Shown: positions 8,840-17,682, counted from the first letter of the stretch. The stretch: DNA of 64,000 nt from Gemmobacter aquaticus (GCF_007859075.1 NZ_VOAK01000021.1:229315-293314); one strand, 5' to 3'. A program made the numbers and translations. Notes: generated from the sequence alone by a model not told the origin.

Positions 8840-9425
8840 GGCCCAGATCCTTGAGATCCTGATAGCGGTCGCCGATGCGGTGATGTGGCCGCCCGCCGGT
8901 TGAGGCGCCAAGAGCCACGACGATCTCGTCGGCCGCAGGCGCGTCGGGAATCGCGAAGTGGATGGTCTGATAGTGCGACCGGCGCCCCTCATCATGCTTG
9001 TCCATAAGGGGGATCATGACAGGGGTATTCGCAGGTCCGCGCACATTCGTGAATGCAAGGTAGGTTTTGGCTCCAACCGCCTGACGGTAGTGGTTGCCAA
9101 AGCGCAAGGTGTGGATCAGGGCGTTGGCGTGCTCCAGCTCTCCGTCCAGGCCCACCACGGCTGCTTTGCCATAGCCCTCGACGTTGTCAGCGCCACCCGC
9201 AGCCTCAAGGATCATTGCGGTCAACAGGGCACCGATTTCAGGTGCGATTGCGTGGATCTCGGGCTTCAGGTCCTCGACAAAGCCACGACCAGCCCAAGGG
9301 TTCTTCAGAACGACAGCGGCCGAGATCAGCTTCAACGGCTTTGGCGCAGCGCGTCCGCCTTCGATCAGCGTTGTCTCGATATTGAGATAGGTCTTGCGAA
9401 TCTGTGCAGTCACGAGCGCCTCCAT
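8811..9425 (-). CDS. DUF1185 / amino acid synthesis family protein
   Basis: A 204-residue protein that matches the DUF1185 'amino acid synthesis' family (PF06684): IRKTYLNIETTLIEGG at the start, then AAVVLKNPWAGRG, GKAAVVGLDGELEHANAL and ALGASTGGRPHHRIGDR. Structures exist for the family but its biochemical role is unsettled. It is frequently found next to catabolic genes for nitrogen compounds. Here it is the first gene of the minus-strand operon, directly downstream of the GntR-type operator. Confidence 0.85.
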   Translation of the reverse strand: MEALVTAQIRKTYLNIETTLIEGGRAAPKPLKLISAAVVLKNPWAGRGFVEDLKPEIHAIAPEIGALLTAMILEAAGGADNVEGYGKAAVVGLDGELEHANALIHTLRFGNHYRQAVGAKTYLAFTNVRGPANTPVMIPLMDKHDEGRRSHYQTIHFAIPDAPAADEIVVALGASTGGRPHHRIGDRYQDLKDLGHDVANPAAV

Positions 9426-9442
9426 TCCGGTTATCCGTAAGA

Positions 9443-9452
9443 TGGTATACCA
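9443..9452. promoter_or_regulatory. Putative GntR/FCD operator TGGTATACCA
   Basis: A perfect 10-bp palindrome, TGGTATACCA, lies between the divergent DUF1185 operon (starts 9425) and the GntR gene (starts 9511). It fits the TNGTNNNACNA-type half-site pattern bound by FadR/VanR-class GntR regulators. It lies 18 nt upstream of the DUF1185 start codon, so bound regulator would block that operon. Confidence 0.6.
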
Positions 9453-9510
9453 ACATACGGCATGTCAAGAACAACTTGCATTAAACCCCGTCCACCCCTA
9501 TTCTGCTCAC

Positions 9511-10194
9511 ATGGATCAGACACATGACGCCGACCTGCGCATCGCGCATCCCCCCACCACACTGCGCGAGCTCGCGGTTGAACGGCTGCGACAGGCGATC
9601 ATTTCCGGGCGGTTTCCGGGCGGGGTCCGGCTGGTCGAGCGCACGCTCTGCGACCAGTTGGGCGTGTCACGATCGGTCGTGCGCGAAGCGATCCGCTACC
9701 TCGAGGCCGAGGGTCTTGTCGAAACCCTTCCCCGTAGCGGGCCAGTGGTCGCAAAGCTCGACTGGGCCCGCGCGCAACAGATCTATGATATCCGCCGCCT
9801 GCTGGAGTCCGATGCCGCCGCCGCCTGTGCACGGCTGGCCGACGATGCGGTCAAGGCGCGGCTGATCACGGCGCTTTCCCAGCTTGAGGCGGCCTTTACC
9901 GAAGCGACGCCCCCGCAGCTTTACGATGCAACGACGCGCTTCTACGAGGTCATCTTCAGCGCCGCCGGCCATGATATCGCCTGGGAGATCGTGCAGCGCC
10001 TGAACAGCCGCATCTCGCGGCTAAGGGCGCTGACGCTGGCCACGACCGATCGTCGAACCTCGGGCCCTGCCCACATGGCGCGGATCTGCGCCGCAATATG
10101 CGCAGGCGATCCCGACGCCGCTGCACAGGCCGTCCGCGAACACCTGACTGACGCCTCTGAGATCGCACGAACCCTGCTGGAGCGTGAGGGATGA
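9511..10194 (+). CDS. GntR family transcriptional regulator (FCD/FadR subfamily)
   Basis: 227 residues from ATG 9511. The N-terminal winged HTH (TLRELAVERLRQAIISGRF, LCDQLGVSRSVVREAIRYLEAEGLV) is followed by an all-helical FCD ligand domain of about 130 residues. FCD-type GntR proteins usually repress catabolic operons and are released by a carboxylated pathway intermediate. It is divergent from the putative monooxygenase/transport operon, with a TGGTATACCA palindrome in between, so it is the likely local regulator. A 39-codon longer upstream frame was rejected because it would cover the operator. Confidence 0.9.
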   Translation: MDQTHDADLRIAHPPTTLRELAVERLRQAIISGRFPGGVRLVERTLCDQLGVSRSVVREAIRYLEAEGLVETLPRSGPVVAKLDWARAQQIYDIRRLLESDAAAACARLADDAVKARLITALSQLEAAFTEATPPQLYDATTRFYEVIFSAAGHDIAWEIVQRLNSRISRLRALTLATTDRRTSGPAHMARICAAICAGDPDAAAQAVREHLTDASEIARTLLEREG

Positions 10195-10487
10195 CCGCCT
10201 ACTGGATCGCCCATGTCACTGTCACCGACCCCGAGGCATATGCCGGGTATCAGGCTCTGGCCCCGGCAGCCTTTGCGGCCCATGGCGCACGGTTTCTGGC
10301 GCGCGGCGGCACTTCCGAGGTTCTGGAAGGACCAGAGCTTTCCCGCCATGTGGTGATCGAGTTCCCATCGCTCGAGGCCGCGCGGGCCTGCTATGCCTCC
10401 GACGCCTATCAGGCCGCCAAACGCCGCCGCGACGCCGCAGCCATCGCCCATGTCGTCATCGTCGAGGGGTTGTCTAAGCCGGCTTAG
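10191..10487 (+). CDS. DUF1330 domain-containing protein
   Basis: A 98-residue small cytoplasmic protein of the DUF1330 family (ferredoxin-like fold). It opens AYWIAHVTVTDPEAYAGY and contains LEGPELSRHVVIEFPS and the SDAYQAAKRRR helix. The family is often found in operons degrading aromatic or nitrogenous compounds, but its function is not established. It overlaps the GntR stop by 4 nt and is co-transcribed with the regulator. Confidence 0.85.
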   Translation: MTAYWIAHVTVTDPEAYAGYQALAPAAFAAHGARFLARGGTSEVLEGPELSRHVVIEFPSLEAARACYASDAYQAAKRRRDAAAIAHVVIVEGLSKPA

Positions 10488-10539
10488 CCAGTAATTGACT
10501 GCTCATTCAATTCAACCTCACGACTGATCCTTCATGAAA

Positions 10540-10773
10540 TCAGTTATCACTATAATATCCCAGGAAAGTTCCAACCTTAACAAAAACAGGTATCACGATA
10601 CCTATACCAAATCCAATTGTTAGCAAAACACCGCCAAAAAACATAAATATATGATTCCCTAAGTATAAACTGGCAACAAAAGCAATGAATGCCAATGCAA
10701 ACATAGCGGCCCCAATTTTAAAATATGTAGACATTCGGGGGCTGCCTTCCCCATTCTTTGGCTTTTTGCTCAT
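10540..10773 (-). CDS. Small AT-rich membrane protein of unknown function
   Basis: 77 residues with a Lys-rich polar start (MSKKPKNGEGSP) and two to three hydrophobic segments (about 18-38, 40-65). No family recognised. The gene and its flanks (about 10,490-10,790) are strikingly AT-rich against the GC-rich surroundings, with many AAA/ATA codons. This suggests recent acquisition. It is a real-looking ORF by composition and hydrophobicity, but there is no operon partner. Confidence 0.55.
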   Translation of the reverse strand: MSKKPKNGEGSPRMSTYFKIGAAMFALAFIAFVASLYLGNHIFMFFGGVLLTIGFGIGIVIPVFVKVGTFLGYYSDN

Positions 10774-10822
10774 GAAAATCTTCCCTTACCGTCAATTGCG
10801 CCTGGTGTGGGCAGTCTCCATC

Positions 10823-11470
10823 TCAGCCCTGCGGATAGGCGATCACCGAGAGATAACGCGCAGGCAGCTTGACCAGGACCTCGGGCCCGTGGGGCGCATC
10901 GGCGTCGAAGAACAGGCTGTCGCCGGGTTTCAGCGGATAGACCTCGTCGCCGTGCCGGTAGTCGACCTCGCCCTCAAGCATGTAAAGCAACTCCAGCCCG
11001 TCATGCTGAAAGGCTGGAAAGGTGTCGCTCTCGGTCGTCAGCGTGATCAGATAGGGTTCCACCACCACGCCGGACGCGTTCGACCCGATATGGCCCAGCA
11101 GGTGATACTGGTGTCCGGCCCGCGTACCACGGCGCTCGATCTCAAGATGCTCACCCGCGCGCACATGCTGCGCCTCGCGCCGCTCTTCGTAGCTGCGAAA
11201 GAAGGCCGTCACCGGAACCGAGAACGCATGACTGAGCACCTGAAGGGTGTTGAGCGACGGAGAGGTGATGCCGTTCTCGATCTTGGAGAGCATCCCGATC
11301 GACAGGCCGGTGATTCCCGCCAGCTCCGCAACAGTCATGTTCTGCTGGCGACGAAAGTTCCTGACCTCGCGCCCGATCGCGGCCTCAAGATTGCGTTCGG
11401 CGACCTCTCGCACGCGGTGCGGGTCTTGATCGAACGAGGGCTTGCCGCGCGGAATGACGGGATCGGTCAT
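10823..11470 (-). CDS. XRE family regulator with C-terminal cupin domain
   Basis: 215 residues. The N-terminal HTH_3 domain (about 28-85: IGREVRNFRRQQNMTVAELAGITGLSIGMLSKIENG) is joined to a cupin sensor domain (about 135-205: HDGLELLYMLEGEVDYRHGDEVYPLKPGDSLFFDADAPHGP). This architecture occurs in PuuR-like and other catabolic regulators that sense a small metabolite. It lies between the DUF1330 end and the GlxA-type regulator; which operon it controls is not clear. Confidence 0.9.
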   Translation of the reverse strand: MTDPVIPRGKPSFDQDPHRVREVAERNLEAAIGREVRNFRRQQNMTVAELAGITGLSIGMLSKIENGITSPSLNTLQVLSHAFSVPVTAFFRSYEERREAQHVRAGEHLEIERRGTRAGHQYHLLGHIGSNASGVVVEPYLITLTTESDTFPAFQHDGLELLYMLEGEVDYRHGDEVYPLKPGDSLFFDADAPHGPEVLVKLPARYLSVIAYPQG

Positions 11471-11547
11471 GGGCGTCTGTTCACTGTGATGGGTTGCTTT
11501 TCACTACCGGGAAACGGGCGCCTTGGCAATCGGGCCGCCCGCTGCAC

Positions 11548-12510
11548 CTAGGCCGCGCGACGCCGCCGCGCGGGTGGGGTTCCGAATTTCGCAGTGAAGC
11601 AGCGGGTAAAATGCGCAGCACTTGCAAAGCCGGTCATCAGCGCGATCTCAAGAACCGGCAGAGATGTCTGCTGCAGCAACTCATCCGCCTTGGCCAGCCG
11701 CAGGTCGCGGTAAAAGGCCATCATCGACATTCCGAACTGCGCCGCGAACAGCCGCTGCAACTGCCGCGCACTGCCGCCCGCGAGTGTTGAAAGCTGATCC
11801 GGCGAAAGCGGATCGCCAAGATGGCTGGTCATCAATTCGACTGCAGCCTCCAGCACAGGGTGATGCAGGTTGAACCGCTGGCCCGCGCCAGATTGCTGCG
11901 GCTCTTCGGCCGGTCGAAGGCGGGGGTGGATGAACCACTCGCTGACCTTGCGCGCGAAGGCTGCACCATGTTCGCGGGCGATCAAGGCACCCATCATGTC
12001 CATCGCCGCCACGCCGCCGGCGCAGGTATAGCGGTCACGGTCAACCACATAGAGCGCGCGCTCGATCAGCAGATCGGGGGCAGTGTCGGCCAGCGCGTCG
12101 ATATGCGCCCAGTGAACGGTAAAGCGCCGCCCCTCCATCAACCCGGCCTTGGCAAGGATCGCAGATCCGCCGGATATCCCGCCGAGCCGCACCGACCGCT
12201 GGACCAACCCGCGCAGCGCCCGGATCAGTGTCGGGTCCTCATAAAGCATCGGATTGCCGCCCGCGACAACCAGAGCGAGGTCAGGCGTTCCGACTTCGGC
12301 CAACGGATGCGTCTCGAACCCGCCGCCGGAGGTTGAAGGCATGAAGCCCCCTGCAGCCGAGTAGAACAGGCAGCGATAGAGGTTCCGCCCGGCCAGATGA
12401 TTGGCGGCCCGCAAGGGCTCGACCGCGGCCGCGAGCGACATCAGCGCATAGTCCGGCGTCAGCAGGAAGGCGATGGTCATCGGACGGGATGGCGCAGGCA
12501 TGGGCGACAT
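11548..12510 (-). CDS. GlxA family transcriptional regulator (DJ-1/PfpI + AraC domains)
   Basis: About 320 residues from ATG 12510 (MSPMPAPSRPMTIAFLLTPDY). The longer frame, which runs into soxB on the other strand, was rejected. The N-terminal amidotransferase-like (DJ-1/PfpI) ligand domain covers residues 10-190. The C-terminal AraC HTH ends LEIALMTGFASAAHFTRCFTAKFGTPPARRRR. Homologous GbdR, CdhR and SouR regulators control glycine betaine, carnitine and sarcosine catabolism. It is divergent from soxBDAG, so it is probably the activator of that operon. Confidence 0.9.
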   Translation of the reverse strand: MSPMPAPSRPMTIAFLLTPDYALMSLAAAVEPLRAANHLAGRNLYRCLFYSAAGGFMPSTSGGGFETHPLAEVGTPDLALVVAGGNPMLYEDPTLIRALRGLVQRSVRLGGISGGSAILAKAGLMEGRRFTVHWAHIDALADTAPDLLIERALYVVDRDRYTCAGGVAAMDMMGALIAREHGAAFARKVSEWFIHPRLRPAEEPQQSGAGQRFNLHHPVLEAAVELMTSHLGDPLSPDQLSTLAGGSARQLQRLFAAQFGMSMMAFYRDLRLAKADELLQQTSLPVLEIALMTGFASAAHFTRCFTAKFGTPPARRRRAA

Positions 12511-12651
12511 TGCGGTGATCCCTGAAAAGCACCCCGAACACCTATCAGCGATGACCGATACAGACAAGAATATGTCCGTATGGATCAAACCGCTTCCGAC
12601 AGGGCGCGCTAGGCAGGAAGGAACGACGGGTCCACACAAGGATGATCGGAA

Positions 12652-13902
12652 ATGCGCTATTCGGCGTTCCGGGTTCTGAAAGAGGCATTGACCGGCCATA
12701 AGGGCTGGCAACCGCTGTGGCGCAACCCCGATCCCAAACCGGCCTATGACTATGTCATCGTGGGCGGCGGCGGCCACGGGCTTGCCACCGCCTATTATCT
12801 GGCTCGGACCTTTCGCAAAGCCCGGATCGCGGTGCTGGAGAAATCCTGGCTCGGGTCCGGCAACATCGGGCGGAACACCACGATCATCCGATCAAACTAT
12901 CTGCTGCCGGGGAACGAGCCGTTCTACGAATTCTCGATGAAGCTGTGGGAGAACCTGGAGCAGGAGTTCAATTTCAACGCGATGGTCAGCCAGCGCGGCA
13001 TCCTGAACCTGATCCACACCGATGGTCAGCGCGATGCCTATCGTCGGCGCGGCAACGCGATGCTGCTGGCGGGCGCCGATGCCGAGCTGCTGGATCAGGC
13101 GCAGGTCCGCGATATGGCGCCCTTCCTGAACTTTGACAATGCGCGCTTCCCGATCAAGGGCGGGCTCTTGCAGCGGCGCGCGGGCACGGCGCGGCATGAC
13201 GGCGTGGCCTGGGGTTACGCACGGGGGGCCGATCTGGCCGGGGTCGACCTGATCCAGAATTGCGAAGTGACAGGCTTTCGCATCGCGGGTGGCCGGGTGC
13301 AGGGCGTCGAAACCTCGCGCGGCTACATAGGGGCGGGCAAGGTTGGCGTAGCGGTCGCGGGATCGACAAGCCGGGTCATGGCACAGGCCGGCATGCGCCT
13401 GCCAATCGAAAGCCATGTCCTGCAGGCCTTCGTCTCTGAGGGGTTGAAGCCCACCATCCCCGGCGTGATCACCTTTGGCGCAGGTCACTTCTATGTCAGC
13501 CAGTCTGACAAGGGCGGCCTCGTCTTTGGCGGTGACATCGACGGCTACAACTCGTACGCACAGCGCGGAAACATGCCCGTGATCGAGGACGTGGCCGAGG
13601 GTGGCATGGCGTTGATGCCGATGATCGGCCGGGCGCGCCTGCTGCGCATCTGGGGCGGCATCATGGACATGTCGATGGACGGCTCGCCCATCATCGACCG
13701 GACGCCGGTCGAAGGGCTCTATCTGAATGCAGGCTGGTGCTACGGCGGGTTCAAGGCAACCCCGGCCTCGGGCTACGCCTTCGCGCATCTGCTGGCGACC
13801 GACACGCCACATGATACCGCCCGCGCCTATCGGCTCGACCGGTTCAACCGTGGCTATGTGATCGACGAAAAGGGCATGGGCGCCCAACCGAACCTGCATT
13901 GA
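12652..13902 (+). CDS. soxB: Sarcosine oxidase subunit beta
   Basis: 416 residues of the DAO superfamily. The FAD-binding motif VIVGGGGHGLATAYYLA (about 35-51) and the segment around H182 (AGTARHDGVAWGYARG) match the region that carries the covalent flavin in heterotetrameric sarcosine oxidase. The enzyme demethylates sarcosine to glycine, passing the methyl to tetrahydrofolate and making H2O2. It is the first gene of soxBDAG-purU, divergent from the GlxA-type regulator across 141 nt. Confidence 0.95.
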   Translation: MRYSAFRVLKEALTGHKGWQPLWRNPDPKPAYDYVIVGGGGHGLATAYYLARTFRKARIAVLEKSWLGSGNIGRNTTIIRSNYLLPGNEPFYEFSMKLWENLEQEFNFNAMVSQRGILNLIHTDGQRDAYRRRGNAMLLAGADAELLDQAQVRDMAPFLNFDNARFPIKGGLLQRRAGTARHDGVAWGYARGADLAGVDLIQNCEVTGFRIAGGRVQGVETSRGYIGAGKVGVAVAGSTSRVMAQAGMRLPIESHVLQAFVSEGLKPTIPGVITFGAGHFYVSQSDKGGLVFGGDIDGYNSYAQRGNMPVIEDVAEGGMALMPMIGRARLLRIWGGIMDMSMDGSPIIDRTPVEGLYLNAGWCYGGFKATPASGYAFAHLLATDTPHDTARAYRLDRFNRGYVIDEKGMGAQPNLH

Positions 13903-13911
13903 GGTGATGCG

Positions 13912-14193
13912 ATGCTGATCCCCCACCCGCTTCTGGGCCTGCGCGACGCACAGGAGTTCACATATCTGGGCGATGCGGCCTTGCTGAACCGCCCGGATGG
14001 CCTGACCGCTCCCGAAGCCTTCAACGACTATGTTTACCTGCGCGACAATCCGGCGGGTGTGCATCGTGAACTATGGTTCCACGAACAGGGTGATCGCAGC
14101 TGGCTGATCGTGACCCGCAACACCCTGACCCATGACATTCTGGGCGTAGAGCTTGCCCGCGATGTGGCGCTTGGCGCAAAAGGTGCGAAATGA
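13912..14193 (+). CDS. soxD: Sarcosine oxidase subunit delta, zinc-site cysteines absent
   Basis: 93 residues. The core (AQEFTYLGDAALLNRP, YLRDNPAGVHRELWFHEQGDRSWLIVTRNT) identifies SoxD. The canonical protein binds zinc with an N-terminal CxxC and a later H-x3-C. Here the N-terminus is MLIPHPLLG and the later segment is WFHEQGD, so three of four ligands (all Cys) are missing and only the His remains. The gene sits in the right place (9 nt after soxB, 4-nt overlap with soxA). It may represent a zinc-less subfamily. Confidence 0.9.
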   Translation: MLIPHPLLGLRDAQEFTYLGDAALLNRPDGLTAPEAFNDYVYLRDNPAGVHRELWFHEQGDRSWLIVTRNTLTHDILGVELARDVALGAKGAK

Positions 14194-17117
14194 GACTGCA
14201 GGGCGGCTTGATCGACCGCAGCAAGACGCTGCGCTTCACCTTTGACGGCAAATCCTATCAGGGTCATCCGGGCGATACGCTGGCCTCGGCCCTTCTCGCG
14301 AATGGTGTGCGGCTGATGGGGCGCAGCTTCAAGTACCATCGCCCGCGCGGCCCGCTCTCTGCCGGATCGGAAGAGCCGAATGCGCTGGTTGAATTGCGCA
14401 GTGGCGCGCGGCAGGAGCCCAATACCCGCGCAACGGTGGTCGAGCTTTTCGACGGGCTGGAGGCCGCAAGTCAGAACCGCTGGCCCTCGCTTGCGTTCGA
14501 TGCGATGGCGGTCAACGACCTCTTGGCCGATTTCCTGACGGCGGGCTTTTACTACAAGACCTTCATGTGGCCGCGCGCCTTCTGGGAAAAGCTTTACGAG
14601 CCCGCGATCCGCAACGCAGCCGGCCTTGGGCGCCTGTCCATGGAGGCCGACCCGGATGCCTATGACAAGGGCTTTCTGCATTGCGATCTTCTGGTCGTGG
14701 GTGGCGGGGCGGCGGGTCTGGCGGCCGCGCTGACGGCCGCGCGGGCCGGGGCATCCGTCATCCTGGCCGATGAGGACCACAGGTTGGGGGGGCGCCTGCT
14801 GGCAGAAAGCGACCTGTTGGACGATCAGCCCGCAACGACCTGGATCGCGGATGTCGAGTCGGAATTCGCCAGCCTGCCGAACCTGCGGATCATGCGCCGC
14901 ACCACCGTCTGGGGGGCGTTCGACCATGGCGTCTATGGGGCTGTGGAGCGTGTGGCAGACCACCTGCCCACCCCCGCAAGTGCCGTGCGCCAGACCCTGT
15001 GGCGCATCACCGCGCGGCGGATGATCCTTGCGGCGGGTGCAACCGAGCGCCACATCCCATTTGCCAACAACGACCGGCCCGGCATCATGCTGGCGGGGGC
15101 CATGCGCGCCTATGCCAATCGCTGGGCGGCAAGCCCTGCAGACCGCGTGGCCGTCTTTACCAACAACGATGATGGCCACCACAGCGCGCTGGACATGAAG
15201 GCAAAGGGTGTCAGCGTGGCAGCCGTGATTGACGCGCGGCCAGATGCCAAGGCGTTCGGCGATTACCGCTTGATTGCCGGGGCGCATGTGACGAGCAGCC
15301 GCGGACGCCTGGGGCTTCGGTCCGTTCAGGTGACCCATGATCGGGGGCGCGAATGGATCGACTGCGGCGCGCTTGGCGTGGCCGGGGGGTGGAACCCGAA
15401 CCTGCAACTTGCCTCCCATCAGCGTGGTCGCCCGGTCTGGGACGACACGCTGCACGCCTTCCTGCCCGGTGATCTGCCCGCGGGGATGACCGTCGCAGGG
15501 GCTGCGGCAGGTCACGGCAGCACGCAGGCTGCACTGGCCTCGGGCACCAAGGCGGCGGTCGAGGCGCTGGCGGCCCTTGGCATGACGGCCCTGCCCGCCA
15601 CACTTCCACGTGCCGAGGATCGCGCCTCGGGGCTGCACCCCCTGTGGCATGTACCCGGCAAGGGACGTGCCTGGGTCGATTTCCAGAATGATGTCACGGT
15701 CAAGGATATCCGGCTCGCCCATAAAGAGAACATGCGTCCGGTCGAACATCTGAAGCGCTGGACCACGCTCGGCATGGCAACCGATCAGGGCAAGACCTCG
15801 AACGTGACTGCGCTTGCGGTCATGGCCGAACTGACCGGGCAGTCGATCGCCGCGACCGGCACCACCATCTTCCGCCCACCCTATACGCCGGTTTCGCTCT
15901 CGGTTCTGGGTGGGGGCGACACCGGCACCCATTTCCGGCCCCGGCGCCTGACGCCCAGCCATGAATGGGCCCGCGCGCATGGCGCGGTCTTCGTCGAGGT
16001 CGGGCAATGGATGCGCGCGCAGTATTTCGTCCAGCCCGGCGAGACGCACTGGCGCCAGTCGGTCGACCGTGAGGTTCTGGCAACCCGCAAGGGTGTGGGC
16101 ATTTGCGACGTGACCACGCTGGGCAAGATCGATGTTCAGGGCGCGGATGCGGGCGCGTTTCTGGATCGGCTTTACGCCAATCCCATGGCGTCGCTGAAAG
16201 TGGGTATGGTCCGCTATGGGCTGATGCTGCGCGAGGATGGTCATGCTTATGACGATGGCACCTGCGCCAGATTGACCGAGGACCATTTTGTCGTGACCAC
16301 CACCACCGCACAGGCGGGGCCTGTCTACCGCCACATGGAGTTCGCACGCCAATGCCTCTGGCCCGAGCTTGATGTGCAGCTGATTTCGACCACCGACGCC
16401 TGGGCGCAATTCTCTGTCGCGGGGCCGAACGCACGCAAACTGCTGGAGCGTATCGTGGACGGGTTCGATCTGTCGAACGCCGCCTTCCCCTTCATGGCCT
16501 GCGCCAGTCTGACGGTCTGCGGCGGACTTCGGGCCCGGCTCTTCCGCATCTCTTTTTCGGGCGAACTGGCCTATGAGATCGCGGTTCCGGCACGCTACGG
16601 ACATGCGTTGATCGCCCGGATGATCGAACTCGGCGCAGATCTGGGGGTCACGCCCTATGGAACCGAGGCGCTTGGCGTCCTGCGGATCGAGAAGGGTCAC
16701 CCGGCCGGGAACGAGTTGAACGGCCAGACCACGGCGCAGATGCTGGGCATGGGGCAGATGGTCTCTGCCAAAAAGGATGCGATCGGCGCGGTCATGTCGC
16801 GCCGCGAAGGCCTGCTTGCCGAGCCCAGGGTATTGGTCGGCCTTCTGCCGGTAAACCCTGCCGACCCGGTTGTCGCGGGCTCGCACCTTTTCACCAAGGA
16901 TGCAGAGCAACGAACCGAGACGGATGAGGGCTGGATCACTTCGGCCGCCTTCTCACCCCACATCGGCTCGGCGATCGGGCTGGGTTTTCTTGCCAATGGT
17001 CGCGCGCGGTTGGGGGAAGTGATCACCGCCGCCAATCCGCTGCAGGGTCAGCAGATCGCGCTGCGTGTCGTATCCGCCCATTTCGTCGATCCGGAAGGAG
17101 AACGTCTCCGTGCCTGA
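14190..17117 (+). CDS. soxA: Sarcosine oxidase subunit alpha
   Basis: 975 residues. In order: an N-terminal 2Fe2S-like/ubiquitin-fold segment lacking the cluster cysteines (about 10-80, SFKYHRPRG), a nucleotide-binding domain with VVGGGAAGLAAALTAARAG (about 170-187), a middle linker, and a C-terminal GcvT-like tetrahydrofolate domain from about residue 590 (THWRQSVDREVLATRKGVGI). Length fits the family (about 960-1000). It channels the methyl-derived iminium to folate, yielding 5,10-methylene-THF. It overlaps soxD by 4 nt and soxG by 8 nt. Confidence 0.95.
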   Translation: MRLQGGLIDRSKTLRFTFDGKSYQGHPGDTLASALLANGVRLMGRSFKYHRPRGPLSAGSEEPNALVELRSGARQEPNTRATVVELFDGLEAASQNRWPSLAFDAMAVNDLLADFLTAGFYYKTFMWPRAFWEKLYEPAIRNAAGLGRLSMEADPDAYDKGFLHCDLLVVGGGAAGLAAALTAARAGASVILADEDHRLGGRLLAESDLLDDQPATTWIADVESEFASLPNLRIMRRTTVWGAFDHGVYGAVERVADHLPTPASAVRQTLWRITARRMILAAGATERHIPFANNDRPGIMLAGAMRAYANRWAASPADRVAVFTNNDDGHHSALDMKAKGVSVAAVIDARPDAKAFGDYRLIAGAHVTSSRGRLGLRSVQVTHDRGREWIDCGALGVAGGWNPNLQLASHQRGRPVWDDTLHAFLPGDLPAGMTVAGAAAGHGSTQAALASGTKAAVEALAALGMTALPATLPRAEDRASGLHPLWHVPGKGRAWVDFQNDVTVKDIRLAHKENMRPVEHLKRWTTLGMATDQGKTSNVTALAVMAELTGQSIAATGTTIFRPPYTPVSLSVLGGGDTGTHFRPRRLTPSHEWARAHGAVFVEVGQWMRAQYFVQPGETHWRQSVDREVLATRKGVGICDVTTLGKIDVQGADAGAFLDRLYANPMASLKVGMVRYGLMLREDGHAYDDGTCARLTEDHFVVTTTTAQAGPVYRHMEFARQCLWPELDVQLISTTDAWAQFSVAGPNARKLLERIVDGFDLSNAAFPFMACASLTVCGGLRARLFRISFSGELAYEIAVPARYGHALIARMIELGADLGVTPYGTEALGVLRIEKGHPAGNELNGQTTAQMLGMGQMVSAKKDAIGAVMSRREGLLAEPRVLVGLLPVNPADPVVAGSHLFTKDAEQRTETDEGWITSAAFSPHIGSAIGLGFLANGRARLGEVITAANPLQGQQIALRVVSAHFVDPEGERLRA

Positions 17118-17682
17118 AGCCGCAGTTCAACCGCTCTTGGCCCTGACCGCACTTGGCGGCGCCACCCCGCGCAAGGCTGTGCATGGCGTACTGACGCTTG
17201 AAGAAAATCCCGGCCTCGCGCTCGCCTCGCTGGCCCTGCGCCGTGGCACATCGAGGCCCACGCCCTTTGGCATACCCCTGCCCGATGCCGGGGGCTGGAC
17301 AGGCCGCGACGGCGTCTCGATCTTCTGGACCGCGCCGGACCAGTGGTTGGTCGCAGCCGAGGCCCGCGCGGACTCCGACTTTGCGGCAACCGTTGCGGCC
17401 GAGGCTCCGGGATGTTCCGTCACCGAGCAGACAGACGGCTTTGCCGCGTTCGAGATCACCGCATCAACCGGCGAGGCCCCGATCCTGTCGCTTATGGCAA
17501 AGCTCGTGAACCTCGATCCCCGGCGATACGGCCCCGGCACGGCAACCCGGACCGGGTTGGAGCATATGAGTGTCTTTGTCATCCGACCCGCTCCCGGCCG
17601 GCTGTCGGTCTTGGGGATGCGATCGGCGGCCGGATCGCTGTGGCATGCGCTGGAAACCGCCGTTGCGCGGATAGCTCCCTGA
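17110..17682 (+). CDS. soxG: Sarcosine oxidase subunit gamma
   Basis: 190 residues from GTG 17110 (VPEAAVQPLLALTA), preceded by GGAGAACG. It overlaps the soxA stop by 8 nt. Contains FWTAPDQWLVAAEARAD and SVTEQTDGFAAFEITA, typical of SoxG, which structurally resembles a GcvT fragment and completes the alpha-beta-gamma-delta complex. An upstream ATG frame (17065) would lie wholly inside soxA and was not chosen. Confidence 0.9.
   Translation: MPEAAVQPLLALTALGGATPRKAVHGVLTLEENPGLALASLALRRGTSRPTPFGIPLPDAGGWTGRDGVSIFWTAPDQWLVAAEARADSDFAATVAAEAPGCSVTEQTDGFAAFEITASTGEAPILSLMAKLVNLDPRRYGPGTATRTGLEHMSVFVIRPAPGRLSVLGMRSAAGSLWHALETAVARIAP

Noticed and set aside
8840..8995. Longer start for the alpha/beta hydrolase
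   Set aside because: It would add about 50 residues wholly inside the DUF1185 gene and without homology; MMSRTL at 8839 is the natural start.
14034..16910. 958-codon minus-strand open frame inside soxA
   Set aside because: Mirror frame of the GC-rich soxA gene; soxA has complete domain motifs and operon overlaps, the mirror frame has none.
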